Of a DNA stretch of 64,000 nucleotides, positions 35,621 to 44,671 are shown one piece after another. The notes under the pieces are model-generated. The model worked only from the letters and a program-made list of their open reading frames with translations. It had not been told where the DNA came from and did not search any database. How positions within the stretch are numbered: the stretch's first letter is position 1; each line of letters begins with the position of its first letter. Source of the DNA: Paraburkholderia sp. Tr-20389 (lineage in GTDB: Bacteria; Pseudomonadota; Gammaproteobacteria; Burkholderiales; Burkholderiaceae); the NCBI RefSeq assembly GCF_017104565.1, contig NZ_JAAGPD010000009.1, forward strand, positions 1 through 64,000, given 5' to 3'. Made by a program: the position numbers and the translations under genes.

Positions 35621-36610
35621 TCACGAAGCGTGCTGCGCGAGATGCAGGTCGTGCGCCACGATCGCATGCGCGGCGACGGGCAGGACGGTTGCCGGACAGC
35701 CCGCATGCTCGACGGTGTAATCGACGAACGCGCGCGTTTTCGCGGGCAAATGACGGCGGCGCGGATACACGAGCGACACCTTGGCCTGCGATTCGTCGAC
35801 GGTGTAATCCTGCATGATGCGCTTCAACGCGCCCGTTGCGAAGTCGTCGGCGACCAGCGACTCGGGCAGCACGGCGATGCCCATGCCCGCGATCGCCGCG
35901 AGCCGCACGAGCAGCGGACTGTTGACCGTGTATGAAGGTTCGAGCGTGACGGGTTGCGCGTCGCCGTCGTTGTCGATGAAATGCCAGACGGTGGGGCCGC
36001 GCTGCTCGGCGGGTGTCGCAATACACGAATGCAGCGCCAGCTGCTCAGGGTGGCGCGGCTCCTCGCGCGTCGCCAGATAGGACGGCGCCGCGCACGCGAC
36101 GAGTCGCTGCGTTGCAAACGACAGTTCGATGCTGTCGATCTCGGCCGCCGCGCCCGGTGTCGGCGCCGGACTCGCGATGAAGAGCCCGACGTCATAGCCG
36201 TCTTCCAGCAGGTGCGGCATGCGCTCGGCGAGTGTGAGCCGGATCCGCACCTTCGGATAATGCCGCCGGTAGCCGTCTAGCAGCTGCGTGAGCGCCTGGG
36301 CCGATAGCGCGCCCGTTGCGACGACGCGCAGCGTGCCGCCCGGCTCGCGCTCCGTGCCCGCGACCGAGCCCTCCAGATGGTCGAGTTCCTCCAGCAGCCC
36401 ACGGCAGCCTTCCAGATAATGCGTGCCGGCTTCCGTCAGCGAAAGGTTGCGCGTGGTGCGGTTGATGAGGCGCGCGTGCAGATGCGCCTCGAGTGTGGCG
36501 ATCGAGCGAGTGACCAGTGCGTTCGATACCTTCAGTTGCTGGGCCGCGCGTCTGAAGCTCTGTGTTTCGGCGACCCGGACAAAGACCCGCATTGCGTAGA
36601 TCTGATTCAT
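35621..36610 (-). CDS. LysR family transcriptional regulator
   Basis: The 329-residue protein has the LysR winged-helix domain MNQIYAMRVFVRVAETQSF ... RRAAQQLKVSNALVTRSIAT with LEAHLHARLINRTTRNLSLT, and a periplasmic-binding-type effector domain (GTLRVVATGALSAQALTQLL onward). ATG at 36610 has GAGGG 7 nt upstream; the longer frame from 36712 is unsupported. It is followed by ldhA on the same strand and is divergent from the aspT-aspD cluster, so either could be its target. The shared upstream region is 582 bp. Confidence 0.9.
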   Translation of the reverse strand: MNQIYAMRVFVRVAETQSFRRAAQQLKVSNALVTRSIATLEAHLHARLINRTTRNLSLTEAGTHYLEGCRGLLEELDHLEGSVAGTEREPGGTLRVVATGALSAQALTQLLDGYRRHYPKVRIRLTLAERMPHLLEDGYDVGLFIASPAPTPGAAAEIDSIELSFATQRLVACAAPSYLATREEPRHPEQLALHSCIATPAEQRGPTVWHFIDNDGDAQPVTLEPSYTVNSPLLVRLAAIAGMGIAVLPESLVADDFATGALKRIMQDYTVDESQAKVSLVYPRRRHLPAKTRAFVDYTVEHAGCPATVLPVAAHAIVAHDLHLAQHAS

Positions 36611-36766
36611 GGTGGCGCCCTCTAAAGCGCGATGCTGCCGCGCGTCGTTGACCCGGTGGTGGCGTGCGGCAGATAGTTCTGCGTCGGCCTTTGGCGGGTG
36701 TAATACGGGCATATTGAATGCAATTTGCCCGCACAGGAATTTTGCAGATCCGGCTTAAAAATAATA

Positions 36767-36795
36767 TTGACAGTCGCCGACGATTACAATATCTA
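36767..36795 (+). promoter_or_regulatory. Candidate sigma-70 promoter of the aspT-aspD cluster
   Basis: A consensus TTGACA (36767-36772) and TATCTA (36790-36795) are 17 bp apart on the plus strand, within an AT-rich stretch. A transcript would start near 36802 and carry about 390 nt of leader before the first aspT start. Confidence 0.6.
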
Positions 36796-36954
36796 TAAAA
36801 ACGATGAGGACATTTCGCAAATGTAAAAATGCCTCATCCCGTGATTTGACGCAATCCGGCGATACGATTCCCGCTCGCTTCAAATACGGACATAAAAAAG
36901 CCATCAGGCTGCAGAACGCTGTCCTCTGTTGTTCAACAACTTTACGAGGGAACG

Positions 36955-36984
36955 ATGCCTGTCAACGGAACCAACACGAGCTGA
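36955..36984 (+). CDS. Possible nine-codon leader peptide before aspT
   Basis: Within the long aspT leader, ATG at 36955 follows GAGGGAACG, an appropriate ribosome site, and reads MPVNGTNTS then stop. The peptide has two Asn and two Thr, both aspartate-family residues. The stop overlaps a 6-bp hairpin AGCTGA/TCAGCT (36979-36993), and a second hairpin ACTGACG/CGTCAGT lies at 37017-37036. A role in attenuation is speculative; such a short frame may occur by chance. Confidence 0.3.
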   Translation: MPVNGTNTS

Positions 36985-37192
36985 TTTTCAGCTTTCTCAC
37001 CGCCGCGCCATTCCGGACTGACGCATGCCCGTCAGTGCGGCGCAGCACATTTCGCTTCGAATATAGCCGATTAATTCGGGCGAATATACGCGCACATTTT
37101 CATTTAACGCGACTAATGTCCGTGGGGATAATCGCGCGCGCAAAATTTTTAAAAAAATTCGTACAAGATCCGCCTTGCCGGGAAATCCGAAC

Positions 37193-38881
37193 ATGGTCGC
37201 CGAATTGCTTAAGTCTCAGCCGGAGATTGCGCTGTTCGCGAGCCTTGCGCTCGGCTATCTGATTGGTTCGTTCAAGCTGGGGCCGATCCAGTTGGGCGGC
37301 GTGTGCGGCACGCTGATCGTGTCGCTGCTGCTCGGCCAGACGGGCGCGCGCATCGCGCCCGACCTGAAGAACATCGCGTTCGCGCTGTTCATCTTCGCGC
37401 TCGGCTTCACGGGCGGCCCCCAATTCTTTGCCAACGTCGGGCGCGGCTGGCGCTACGGGCTGCTGTCCGTCGTCGAGATCGTCTCGGTGCTCACGCTCGT
37501 GATGATCGCGGTCGCGCTGCTGCATCTCGATCCGGGTACGGCGGCGGGACTGCTGGCGGGCGCGGCGACGGAATCTGCCGTGATCGGCACGGCGTCGGAA
37601 GCCGTTGCGAAGCTCGGCCTGTCCGACGCCGAGACGCTGCGCCTCGAGGCGAACATCGTCACTGCGTACAGCGTCAGCTATCTGTTCGGGCTTATCACGA
37701 TCGTGCTGTTCACCAGCCAGTTCGCCGCGCTGCTGTTGCGGGTGAATCTGCGCGAGGAAGCCGAACGCCTCTGGCGGAAGCTGGGCGGCGGCGAGTCGCT
37801 CGGCGAAGGGGAGCGGCTCGCCGCGCCCGCGCTGGTCGGACGCGCGTTCCGGATCGGCCCGGCGGCGGGCGTTGCCGTCGGCGCGTTCGAAGCCCGATAC
37901 GGACACAACCTGACCATCGAGCAGATCGAGCGCGGCGGCGCGCGGCTGGCCGTTGCGCCCGAACTCGCGCTCGCGCCCGGAGACCTGGTGCTGGTCGGCG
38001 GTCGGCGCGAGGCGCTCGTGACCGCCGCGCCTTCGCTCGGCGAGGAAGTCGCGGCCGGGCACCATTTCTCGACGGCACTCGCCGACTCCATCGACGTCGT
38101 GCTCACGCGCAAGGATGCGCACGGCGCGACGATCCGCCAGTTGCGCGAGCGCGCGGACCCGGTGCAGGGGCGCGGCATCTACATCGCGGCCGTCACGCGG
38201 CTGGAGACGCGCGTGCCGGCGCTGCCCGGCACGGAACTGAATCGCGGCGACGTGCTGACGCTGGTCGGCATGAAGGAAGGCGTGATGCGCGGTGCGCAGC
38301 GGCTCGGCTACGTGCTGCCCGCGACGCTCAAGACCGACTTCGTCTATCTCGGGCTCGGCGTGCTGATCGGTATGGGGATCGGGCGTCTGTCGGGCACCTT
38401 CGGCGGCGTCACGCTCGCGCTCGGCACGGGCGGCGGGTGTCTGCTGTCGGGACTGCTGTTCGGCTGGATCCGCTCGCGGCATCCCATCGTCGGCTCGCTG
38501 CCGCCCGCCGCCGCGCAGATTCTCAAGGATTTCGGACTCGCTACCTTCATTGCCGCCGTCGGCCTTTCCGCCGGTCCGGATGCGATCAAGCTCGTGCGCG
38601 AGTACGGGCTCGCGCTGCCCGTCGCCGGGATTCTGATGGTGCTGGTGCCTGGTCTGTTGTCGCTGTGGATCGGCCGCATGTTTCTCAAGCTCGACGCGCC
38701 GATGCTGCTCGGCGCGATTGCCGGCCAGCAGTGCAGCACGCCCGCGATCAGCGCACTCGTCGGCGTGACGGGCAATTCGACGCCCGTCATCGGCTACACG
38801 ATCACCTACGCGCTGTCGAACATCCTGCTGCCGCTGATGGGGCCCGTTGTCGTCGGGCTGACGGCGCAGTTCGGGCACTGA
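37193..38881 (+). CDS. aspT: AspT-type aspartate:alanine exchanger, first copy
   Basis: Members of this family (AAE) exchange external aspartate for internal alanine and so help generate proton motive force. The 562-residue protein has two membrane halves. The first has IALFASLALGYLIGSFKLGP, FALGFTGGPQFFANVGRGW and LAGAATESAVIGTASEAVA. The second has ALGTGGGCLLSGLLFGWIRS, ATFIAAVGLSAGPDAIKL and GAIAGQQCSTPAISALV. The central cytosolic part carries two TrkA-C-like domains (LVGRAFRIGPAAG, LVLVGGRREALV). ATG 37193 follows GGGAA by 8 nt; TTG 37175 is also open. A second aspT and aspD follow on the same strand. Confidence 0.9.
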   Translation: MVAELLKSQPEIALFASLALGYLIGSFKLGPIQLGGVCGTLIVSLLLGQTGARIAPDLKNIAFALFIFALGFTGGPQFFANVGRGWRYGLLSVVEIVSVLTLVMIAVALLHLDPGTAAGLLAGAATESAVIGTASEAVAKLGLSDAETLRLEANIVTAYSVSYLFGLITIVLFTSQFAALLLRVNLREEAERLWRKLGGGESLGEGERLAAPALVGRAFRIGPAAGVAVGAFEARYGHNLTIEQIERGGARLAVAPELALAPGDLVLVGGRREALVTAAPSLGEEVAAGHHFSTALADSIDVVLTRKDAHGATIRQLRERADPVQGRGIYIAAVTRLETRVPALPGTELNRGDVLTLVGMKEGVMRGAQRLGYVLPATLKTDFVYLGLGVLIGMGIGRLSGTFGGVTLALGTGGGCLLSGLLFGWIRSRHPIVGSLPPAAAQILKDFGLATFIAAVGLSAGPDAIKLVREYGLALPVAGILMVLVPGLLSLWIGRMFLKLDAPMLLGAIAGQQCSTPAISALVGVTGNSTPVIGYTITYALSNILLPLMGPVVVGLTAQFGH

Positions 38882-39018
38882 CGGCAATGGTAACGACGAC
38901 ATCGGGATTCGCGCGGCCGGACAGCGTCGCGCGGGCAGGAGCGGCGGACGGTAGTGCCACGTCGTCCGCTGCGTTTCGTTCGCGGGTCACGCGCCCGCCT
39001 TTTCAATGAGAGGGCACG

Positions 39019-40704
39019 ATGGACTGGATACACAACATCTTTCACAAATCACCGGAGATAGCGCTGTTCCTGTCGCTGGCCGTCGGTTACTACATCGGCC
39101 AGATCAATTTCGGCAAGTTCCAGCTAGGCGGCGTCGGTGGCTCGCTGCTGGCGGCCGTCGTCATCAGCCAGGCGGGCGTGTCGATCGACAGCGGCGTAAA
39201 GGCGGTGATGTTCGCCGTGTTCATCTATGCGGTCGGGTACGACTCGGGGCCGGGCTTCTTCAACTCGCTCAATCGCAGGACGCTGCGCGAGATCGCGATG
39301 GCGCTGTTTCTCGCCATCTCCGCGCTGATCACGGTGATCATTTGCGCGAAGATTTTCCATCTGAACAAGGGGCTCGCCGCCGGGCTGGCGGGGGGCGCGC
39401 TGACGCAGTCGGCCATCATCGGCACGGCGGGCGATGCGATCGCCCGGCTCGGACTGCCGCCCGAAGAGGTGAAGTCGCTGCAGTCCGACGTCGCGATTGC
39501 GTACGCGGTGACCTACGTGTTCGGCTCTCTCGGCGCGATCATCGTGTGCGTCAACATCCTGCCCAAGTTCATGGGCCGCGACCTGCGCTCGGCCGCGCTC
39601 GACGCCGAGGCGAAACTCGCGGGAGGCACGCCGTCGCGCGCGCCGGGGCAGTTGCCCGCGTTGCCGGATCTGGTGGGCCGCGCGTTCAAGGTCGGGCCTG
39701 CGGCGGGGCGCAAGGTGTCCGAGATCGAAATGGCGGGGCAGGACTTCATTTCGATCGAGAAGATCCGGCGCGGCGGCAAGGAAATCGAGCCCGGGCCGAA
39801 CGTCGTGCTGAATGCCGACGACGTCGTGCTGCTCGTCGGGCGGCGCGAAGGCATGGTGCCCGTCGCGCCGATGATCGGCCCCGAGGTCTCGGACGTGACC
39901 GACGTCAGCGCCGTCATGCAGACGCGCCAGGCCGTGTTCACCGCGAAGGGCCTGAACCACACGACGATCAGGGCCGTGCGCGAAACGGTCGACCGTGATC
40001 TGCGCCACGGCGTGTTTCTCGAAAGCATCACGCGCGTCGGCCAGCCGGTGCCGATCCTGCCCGAGACGCAGCTCGAACACGGCGACGTCATCACCTATTT
40101 CGGCTCCGCGAAGGACACGAAGCGTGCGGTGCAGGCGACGGGCTACGAGCTGCCGTATTCGATCAAGACGGACTTCATCTACATGGGCATCGGCCTCGTG
40201 ATCGGCCTGCTGATCGGGCTGATCGTCGTCAACGTGGGCGGGGTGCCGCTCACGCTCGGCTCGGGCGGCGGCTGTCTGCTCGCGGGCCTCGTGTTCGGCT
40301 GGCTGCGCGGCAAGCATCCGATGTACGGCGTGATGCCGCCCGCCGCGTCGCGTCTGTTGCAGGACTTCGGGCTGGCCGCGTTCGTCGCCGTGGTCGGGCT
40401 GAACTCGGGCTTGCAGGCCGTCACGACGGTCAAGCAGCTTGGCCTCACGATCTTCCTGCTCGGCGTGCTCGTCACGATACTGCCGCTGATCCTCACGATG
40501 CTGTTCGGCCGCTACGTGCTGCGCTACGACAACGCGGCGATTCTCGCGGGCGCGCTGTCCGGCTCGCGCAGCGCGAATCCGGCGTTCGGCGGCGTGCTGG
40601 ACAAGGCCGAAAGCGCGGTGCCGACCGTGCCGTTCGCGATCACGTATGCGATTGCGAACGTGCTGCTGACCTTGCTGGGGCCGCTTGTCGTCGGGCTGGT
40701 TTGA
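39019..40704 (+). CDS. aspT: AspT-type aspartate:alanine exchanger, second copy
   Basis: The 561-residue paralogue of the preceding gene has the same architecture: N-terminal helices (EIALFLSLAVGYYIGQINFG, YAVGYDSGPGFFNSLNRR, GGALTQSAIIGTAGDAIARL), two central TrkA-C-like domains and C-terminal helices (LGSGGGCLLAGLVFGWLRGK, VAVVGLNSGLQAV, GALSGSRSANPAFGGVL). The QQCSTPA block of copy one is SRSANPA here, so substrate preference may differ. It starts 137 bp after copy one and ends 115 bp before aspD. The closest functional tie is to aspD directly downstream. Confidence 0.9.
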   Translation: MDWIHNIFHKSPEIALFLSLAVGYYIGQINFGKFQLGGVGGSLLAAVVISQAGVSIDSGVKAVMFAVFIYAVGYDSGPGFFNSLNRRTLREIAMALFLAISALITVIICAKIFHLNKGLAAGLAGGALTQSAIIGTAGDAIARLGLPPEEVKSLQSDVAIAYAVTYVFGSLGAIIVCVNILPKFMGRDLRSAALDAEAKLAGGTPSRAPGQLPALPDLVGRAFKVGPAAGRKVSEIEMAGQDFISIEKIRRGGKEIEPGPNVVLNADDVVLLVGRREGMVPVAPMIGPEVSDVTDVSAVMQTRQAVFTAKGLNHTTIRAVRETVDRDLRHGVFLESITRVGQPVPILPETQLEHGDVITYFGSAKDTKRAVQATGYELPYSIKTDFIYMGIGLVIGLLIGLIVVNVGGVPLTLGSGGGCLLAGLVFGWLRGKHPMYGVMPPAASRLLQDFGLAAFVAVVGLNSGLQAVTTVKQLGLTIFLLGVLVTILPLILTMLFGRYVLRYDNAAILAGALSGSRSANPAFGGVLDKAESAVPTVPFAITYAIANVLLTLLGPLVVGLV

Positions 40705-40819
40705 ACACGCTGACTCGATCGAACCGATTCATACGATCGTCAGGACTGTAGCCGGTGCAGCGAGCGGGCCAATGCCCGCGTCGCGTCGGCGCATTTCCTC
40801 TTCTACTGGAGAACGCATC

Positions 40820-42466
40820 ATGGCAAAGGACAAAGGCAACGACAAGGCAGCGCTGCAGGCGCTCAGCCCGTTCGAACTGAAGGACGAGCTGATCAAGGCG
40901 GCAGGCGGCGGCGCCGTCGAGCGCCCGGCCAACGCGTCGATGCTGAACGCGGGCCGCGGCAACCCGAACTTTCTCGCGACGATTCCGCGCTACGGCTTCT
41001 GGCAACTCGGTCTGTTCGCGATGCGCGAGTCCGAGCGTTCGTTCGCGTATATGCCAGAGGGCGTCGGCGGCTTTCCGAAACGCGAAGGGCTGTCCGAGCG
41101 CTTCGAACTTTTCCTGCGCGAGAACAAGGGGCTGCCGGGCATTTCGTTTCTCGCGGGCTGCGTGTCGTACGTGCGCGACCAGCTGGGTCTGTCGGGCACC
41201 GACTTTCTCTATGAGATGTGCGAAGGCATTCTCGCGTCGAACTACCCCGTGCCCGACCGCATGCTGAAGCTGTCGGAGACCATTGTCGGGCAGTATCTGC
41301 GGCGCGAGATGATCGGCAAGTATCCGTTCGTCGGCGAGTTCGACATCTTCGCGGTCGAAGGCGGCACGGCGGCGATGACGTACATCTTCAACACGATGAA
41401 GCAGAACCACCTGATCAAGGCGGGCGACACGATCGCGCTCGGCCGCCCGATCTTCACGCCGTACATCGAGATTCCGACGCTCAACGACTACGAGCTGAAC
41501 GTCGTCAATCTGGACGCGGACGTCGAGAACAACTGGCAGTACTCGAAGGCCGAACTCGACAAGCTGCGTGATCCGAAGGTGAAGGCGTTCTTCCTTGTGA
41601 ACCCGAGCAATCCGCCTTCCGTGCGTATCAGCGACGAGAGCCTCGAATACATCGCGCAGATCGTCAAGGAGCGCCCGGACCTGATCCTGCTGACGGACGA
41701 CGTGTACGGCACCTTCGCCGACGACTTCGTGTCGCTGTTCGCGCTTGCGCCGAAGAACACGATCCTCGTGTATTCTTATTCGAAGTATTTCGGCGCGACG
41801 GGCTGGCGCCTCGGCACGATCGCGACGCACAAGGACAACATCCTCGACAAGCTGATCGCCGAACTGCCGAAGGACACGAAGAAGATTCTGCACAAACGTT
41901 ACGAGTCGATCACGACGGAGCCGGACAAGCTGAAGTTCATCGACCGGCTGGTCGCCGACAGCCGCACCGTCGCGCTGAATCATACGGCCGGGCTGTCGAC
42001 GCCGCAGCAGGTGCAGATGGTGCTGTTCTCGCTGTTCTCGCTGATGGATACGCCGGATGCGTACAAGAACGCGCTGAAGCGGCTGATCCGCAGCCGCAAG
42101 CGTGCGCTTTACGAAGAGATCGGCATTGCCTTCGACGAGAAGGATGCGAACCAGGTCGATTACTACACGATCCTCGACATGGAGTATTTCGGCGAGCGCG
42201 CGTACGGCCGGGAGTTCGTCGACTGGCTGCTGAAGAATACCGAGGCGTCGGAAATGCTGTTCCGGCTTGCTGCCGAGGCGCGGGTCGTGCTGCTGCCGGG
42301 CATGGGCTTCGGCACGAAGCATCCGTCGGGACGCGTGTCGCTCGCGAATCTCAACGAGTCCGACTACCGCAAGATCGGGCGCGCGATACGCAAGCTGACG
42401 GAAGACTACGTCGAGCGGTATCGCAAGGAGACGGGCAAGAACCTCGTGCGGAAAGAGGTGAAGTGA
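40820..42466 (+). CDS. aspD: Aspartate 4-decarboxylase / aspartate aminotransferase
   Basis: This bifunctional PLP enzyme converts L-aspartate to L-alanine and CO2, with side transaminase activity. The 548-residue protein is characteristically longer than ordinary aminotransferases. Visible blocks are MLNAGRGNPNFLATIPRYGF, FAYMPEGVGGFPKREGLSER and FLVNPSNPPSVRISDES. The PLP lysine is Lys322 in YSYSKYFGATGWRLG, followed by PSGRVSLANLNESDYRKIG. GGAGA lies 7 nt before the ATG. With the two upstream AspT exchangers it forms the known aspartate-in, alanine-out decarboxylation cycle, which consumes a cytoplasmic proton. Confidence 0.95.
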   Translation: MAKDKGNDKAALQALSPFELKDELIKAAGGGAVERPANASMLNAGRGNPNFLATIPRYGFWQLGLFAMRESERSFAYMPEGVGGFPKREGLSERFELFLRENKGLPGISFLAGCVSYVRDQLGLSGTDFLYEMCEGILASNYPVPDRMLKLSETIVGQYLRREMIGKYPFVGEFDIFAVEGGTAAMTYIFNTMKQNHLIKAGDTIALGRPIFTPYIEIPTLNDYELNVVNLDADVENNWQYSKAELDKLRDPKVKAFFLVNPSNPPSVRISDESLEYIAQIVKERPDLILLTDDVYGTFADDFVSLFALAPKNTILVYSYSKYFGATGWRLGTIATHKDNILDKLIAELPKDTKKILHKRYESITTEPDKLKFIDRLVADSRTVALNHTAGLSTPQQVQMVLFSLFSLMDTPDAYKNALKRLIRSRKRALYEEIGIAFDEKDANQVDYYTILDMEYFGERAYGREFVDWLLKNTEASEMLFRLAAEARVVLLPGMGFGTKHPSGRVSLANLNESDYRKIGRAIRKLTEDYVERYRKETGKNLVRKEVK

Positions 42467-42497
42467 CAGGTGAAGTGACAATCGAGGTCAAGTGACA
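42456..42497 (+). repeat. Three imperfect tandem repeats across the aspD stop codon
   Basis: AGGTGAAGTGACA occurs at 42456-42468 (containing the aspD stop), again at 42468-42480, and as AGGTCAAGTGACA at 42485-42497. The later units restate the aspD stop context, as expected from a local duplication of its 3' end. Confidence 0.7.
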
Positions 42498-42562
42498 ATC
42501 CGGCATGCGAAGACGGGGATGCATCCCTTGCGCAAACGGACATATGGGTGAATGATCGAACG

Positions 42563-42608
42563 ACGGCCCGCCGCCCGCAGGTGCTGCTGCGCGCGGCGGG
42601 CCGTTTTT
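42563..42608 (+). terminator. Intrinsic terminator between aspD and the class V aminotransferase
   Basis: A 12-bp perfect stem ACGGCCCGCCGC/GCGGCGGGCCGT is followed by TTTTT, ending only 36 bp before the next ATG at 42645. This leaves little room for a separate promoter after it, so it may act as an attenuator rather than a complete stop. Confidence 0.85.
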
Positions 42609-42644
42609 CCTGCAACGTTCACTTCCGTTTCATGCGTACCGATC

Positions 42645-43865
42645 ATGACCATTACAACGTCCAACGTCGTTCCCTGTCCTGAAGTCGAATCGCTCGATGC
42701 GATTCTTCCCGAAGAACCGCTCCTGATGATGGGCGCCGGCCCTGTGCCGATCCCCGCCGCCGTCGCGAAGGCCAATGCGATCGTCATCAACCATCTGGGC
42801 AACACGATGGCCAAAGTGGTCGGACAGGTGAAGACGATGGCGCGCTACGTGTTCCAGACGAACTCGAAGTGGGTGCTAGGCGTCGCGGGGCCGGGCTCGG
42901 CCGCGATGGAAATGGCGATTTCCAATCTCGCGTGGCGGGGCACACGTGTGCTGAGCATCAAGAATGGCTTTTTCAGCGCGCGGATGGCGGAGATGGGGCG
43001 GCGCGTCGGTGCGGACGTGACGCTGCTCGAAGTCGAGGACCGCGCGGTTGCGACGCTCGAGCAGATCGAAGAGGCGATCCGCCGCACGCGTCCTGAGATC
43101 GTGACGATCGTGCAGGGCGAGACGTCGAACACCGTCTGGAACTACCACCTGAAGGACATCGCGGCGCTCGCGAAGAAGGCGGGGGCGCTGGTCGTCGTGG
43201 ATGCCGTCTGCACGCTGTCGACGATGCCGCTCGACATGGATGCCTGGGGCATCGACGCGGTGATCACGGGCGGGCAGAAGGGTTTGTCGTCGATTCCGGG
43301 CGTATCGCTGATCGCGTTTTCGGATGCGGCGTGGGAGCGGGTGAAGGGGCGCAAGGATGCTAGCCCGCACTGGTGTCTGGATGCGTCGCTGGCGGAGAAC
43401 TTCTGGCACAACGCGGGGTATCACTACACGGCGCCTGTGTCGGGTGTGCTGGCGCTGCACGAGGCGTTGCGGCTCGTGTGCGCGGAGACGCTGGAGAAGC
43501 GCTTCGCGCGGCATCTGCGGTGCTCGCTTGCGTTGCAGGCGGGGATCAGCGCAATGGGCTTGCAACTGTATGCGCCGGCTGAGTGCCGGTTGAATTCGGT
43601 GGTGGGGATCGAGGTGCCTGCCAGGCCGTCGCTCACACCTGCCGATATTTGCGGGCATATTTCGCGGTATCACCAGGTGGAGATTTCGGGATCGTTCGGG
43701 TTGCCGATCGTGCGGATCGGGCAGATGGGCGAGCAGGCTCGCGCTCATAATCTGTTTCGCACGCTCCATGCGTTTGGGCGGACGATGTCCGAGCTTGATG
43801 TCAGGGTTGACTTGCCAGCTGGCGTGGCGGCTTTGGAGCGGGCTCTCGCCGCTGGAAGGGATTGA
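42645..43865 (+). CDS. Class V aminotransferase, alanine/serine-glyoxylate type
   Basis: The 406-residue fold-type I PLP enzyme starts at MTITTSNVVPCPEVESLDAI. It shows LLMMGAGPVPIPAAVAKANA, GVAGPGSAAMEMAISNLAWR and VQGETSNTVWNYHLKDIAAL. The PLP lysine is about Lys212 in VITGGQKGLSSIPGVSLIAF. The closest families are alanine-glyoxylate, serine-glyoxylate and pyridoxamine-pyruvate aminotransferases. Following aspD, it might transfer the amino group of alanine, but that link is inference. The start was placed after the terminator; no strong ribosome site is seen. The open frame back to 42552 runs through the terminator stem and is not favoured. Confidence 0.85.
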   Translation: MTITTSNVVPCPEVESLDAILPEEPLLMMGAGPVPIPAAVAKANAIVINHLGNTMAKVVGQVKTMARYVFQTNSKWVLGVAGPGSAAMEMAISNLAWRGTRVLSIKNGFFSARMAEMGRRVGADVTLLEVEDRAVATLEQIEEAIRRTRPEIVTIVQGETSNTVWNYHLKDIAALAKKAGALVVVDAVCTLSTMPLDMDAWGIDAVITGGQKGLSSIPGVSLIAFSDAAWERVKGRKDASPHWCLDASLAENFWHNAGYHYTAPVSGVLALHEALRLVCAETLEKRFARHLRCSLALQAGISAMGLQLYAPAECRLNSVVGIEVPARPSLTPADICGHISRYHQVEISGSFGLPIVRIGQMGEQARAHNLFRTLHAFGRTMSELDVRVDLPAGVAALERALAAGRD

Positions 43866-43995
43866 GTTTTGGTTTGTTTGTTTGTTTGTCTGTCTGCGAC
43901 GTAGTCGCCATTCTTGCCTTCTCGGCGCGGGCTTCGCCTTTTGGTTTTTGCTCCGCGCTTTCGCTGGCATCCGCGCTTTCGTAGTGGTTGTTCAT

Positions 43996-44581
43996 GCGTT
44001 GCCCCTGTGCGGGGCGGCACCTACTTTTCTTTGCAGCGGCAAAGAAAAGTAGGCAAAAGAAAGCCGCTCACACCGCCAGCCCTTGTTCCTGCCTGCGGGC
44101 CCCCAACGGGTCCCGCACTCCACTCGGCAACACTTTGTTTTGCGCCCGTTGCCAGCGCCTTGAGCAGGCGCATCACCCACTCCAGTCACCCGCAGGCAGC
44201 CAGCGGCAGCGACTCGTCTGCGCCGCCCAGGTGGCAAACTGTGTGTAGCTTGTCGCACCATATGCGTTGGCGATCCTACGACACCGATCCGCTTTTCCGT
44301 CCGGAGTGATGCACGTCCGTCGCGATCGCCTACACACAGTTTGCCACCTGGGCGGCGGTGGACTTTCTGGTAGAGCAGGCCGTGACGTGGGAGCGTGGAA
44401 TGGGTGATGAGAATCCAAGAGCGCTGGCAACGAGCATGGATTAGCGCGCTGCCGCATGAAGCGTAAGAACTGTTGAGGGCCCGCAGGCAAACACACCGGC
44501 TGGCGGTGTGAGCCCGCTTTCTTTGCTTACTTTCTTTGCGGCGGCAAAGAAAGTAAGTGCCGCCCCGCACAGGGGCAACGC
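43996..44581. mobile_element. 586-bp composite palindromic element, copy A (MITE-like)
   Basis: Terminal inverted repeats of about 100 bp (43996-44099 and 44479-44581) run from GCGTTGCCCCTGTGCGGGGC inward. Each contains a hairpin: 44020-44053 (15-bp stem) and 44526-44557 (14-bp stem). A perfect 28-bp inverted repeat (44221-44248 with 44330-44357) brackets an 81-bp core. No protein gene lies inside. The outer flanks carry CGCTGGCATCCGCG-like units (43962-43975; CGCGGACGCCAGCG after the right end). Copy B at 58775-59359 is the same element in reverse. No transposase is present, so it would be non-autonomous. Confidence 0.8.
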
Positions 44582-44671
44582 CAGCAAACCAGAAGCAAAA
44601 CGCGGACGCCAGCGCTAAGTCAAGAACCGGAAGGAAAACCGCCGCGCCGCGAAAAGCACCAGCAGTAAACG

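Noticed and set aside
37100-38902. A 600-codon minus-strand frame opposite the first aspT
   Set aside because: Antisense shadow; no ribosome site or domain, whereas the plus-strand exchanger is unmistakable.
43996-44581. Complete insertion sequence
   Set aside because: Terminal inverted repeats exist, but there is no transposase frame, so only a non-autonomous element is supported.
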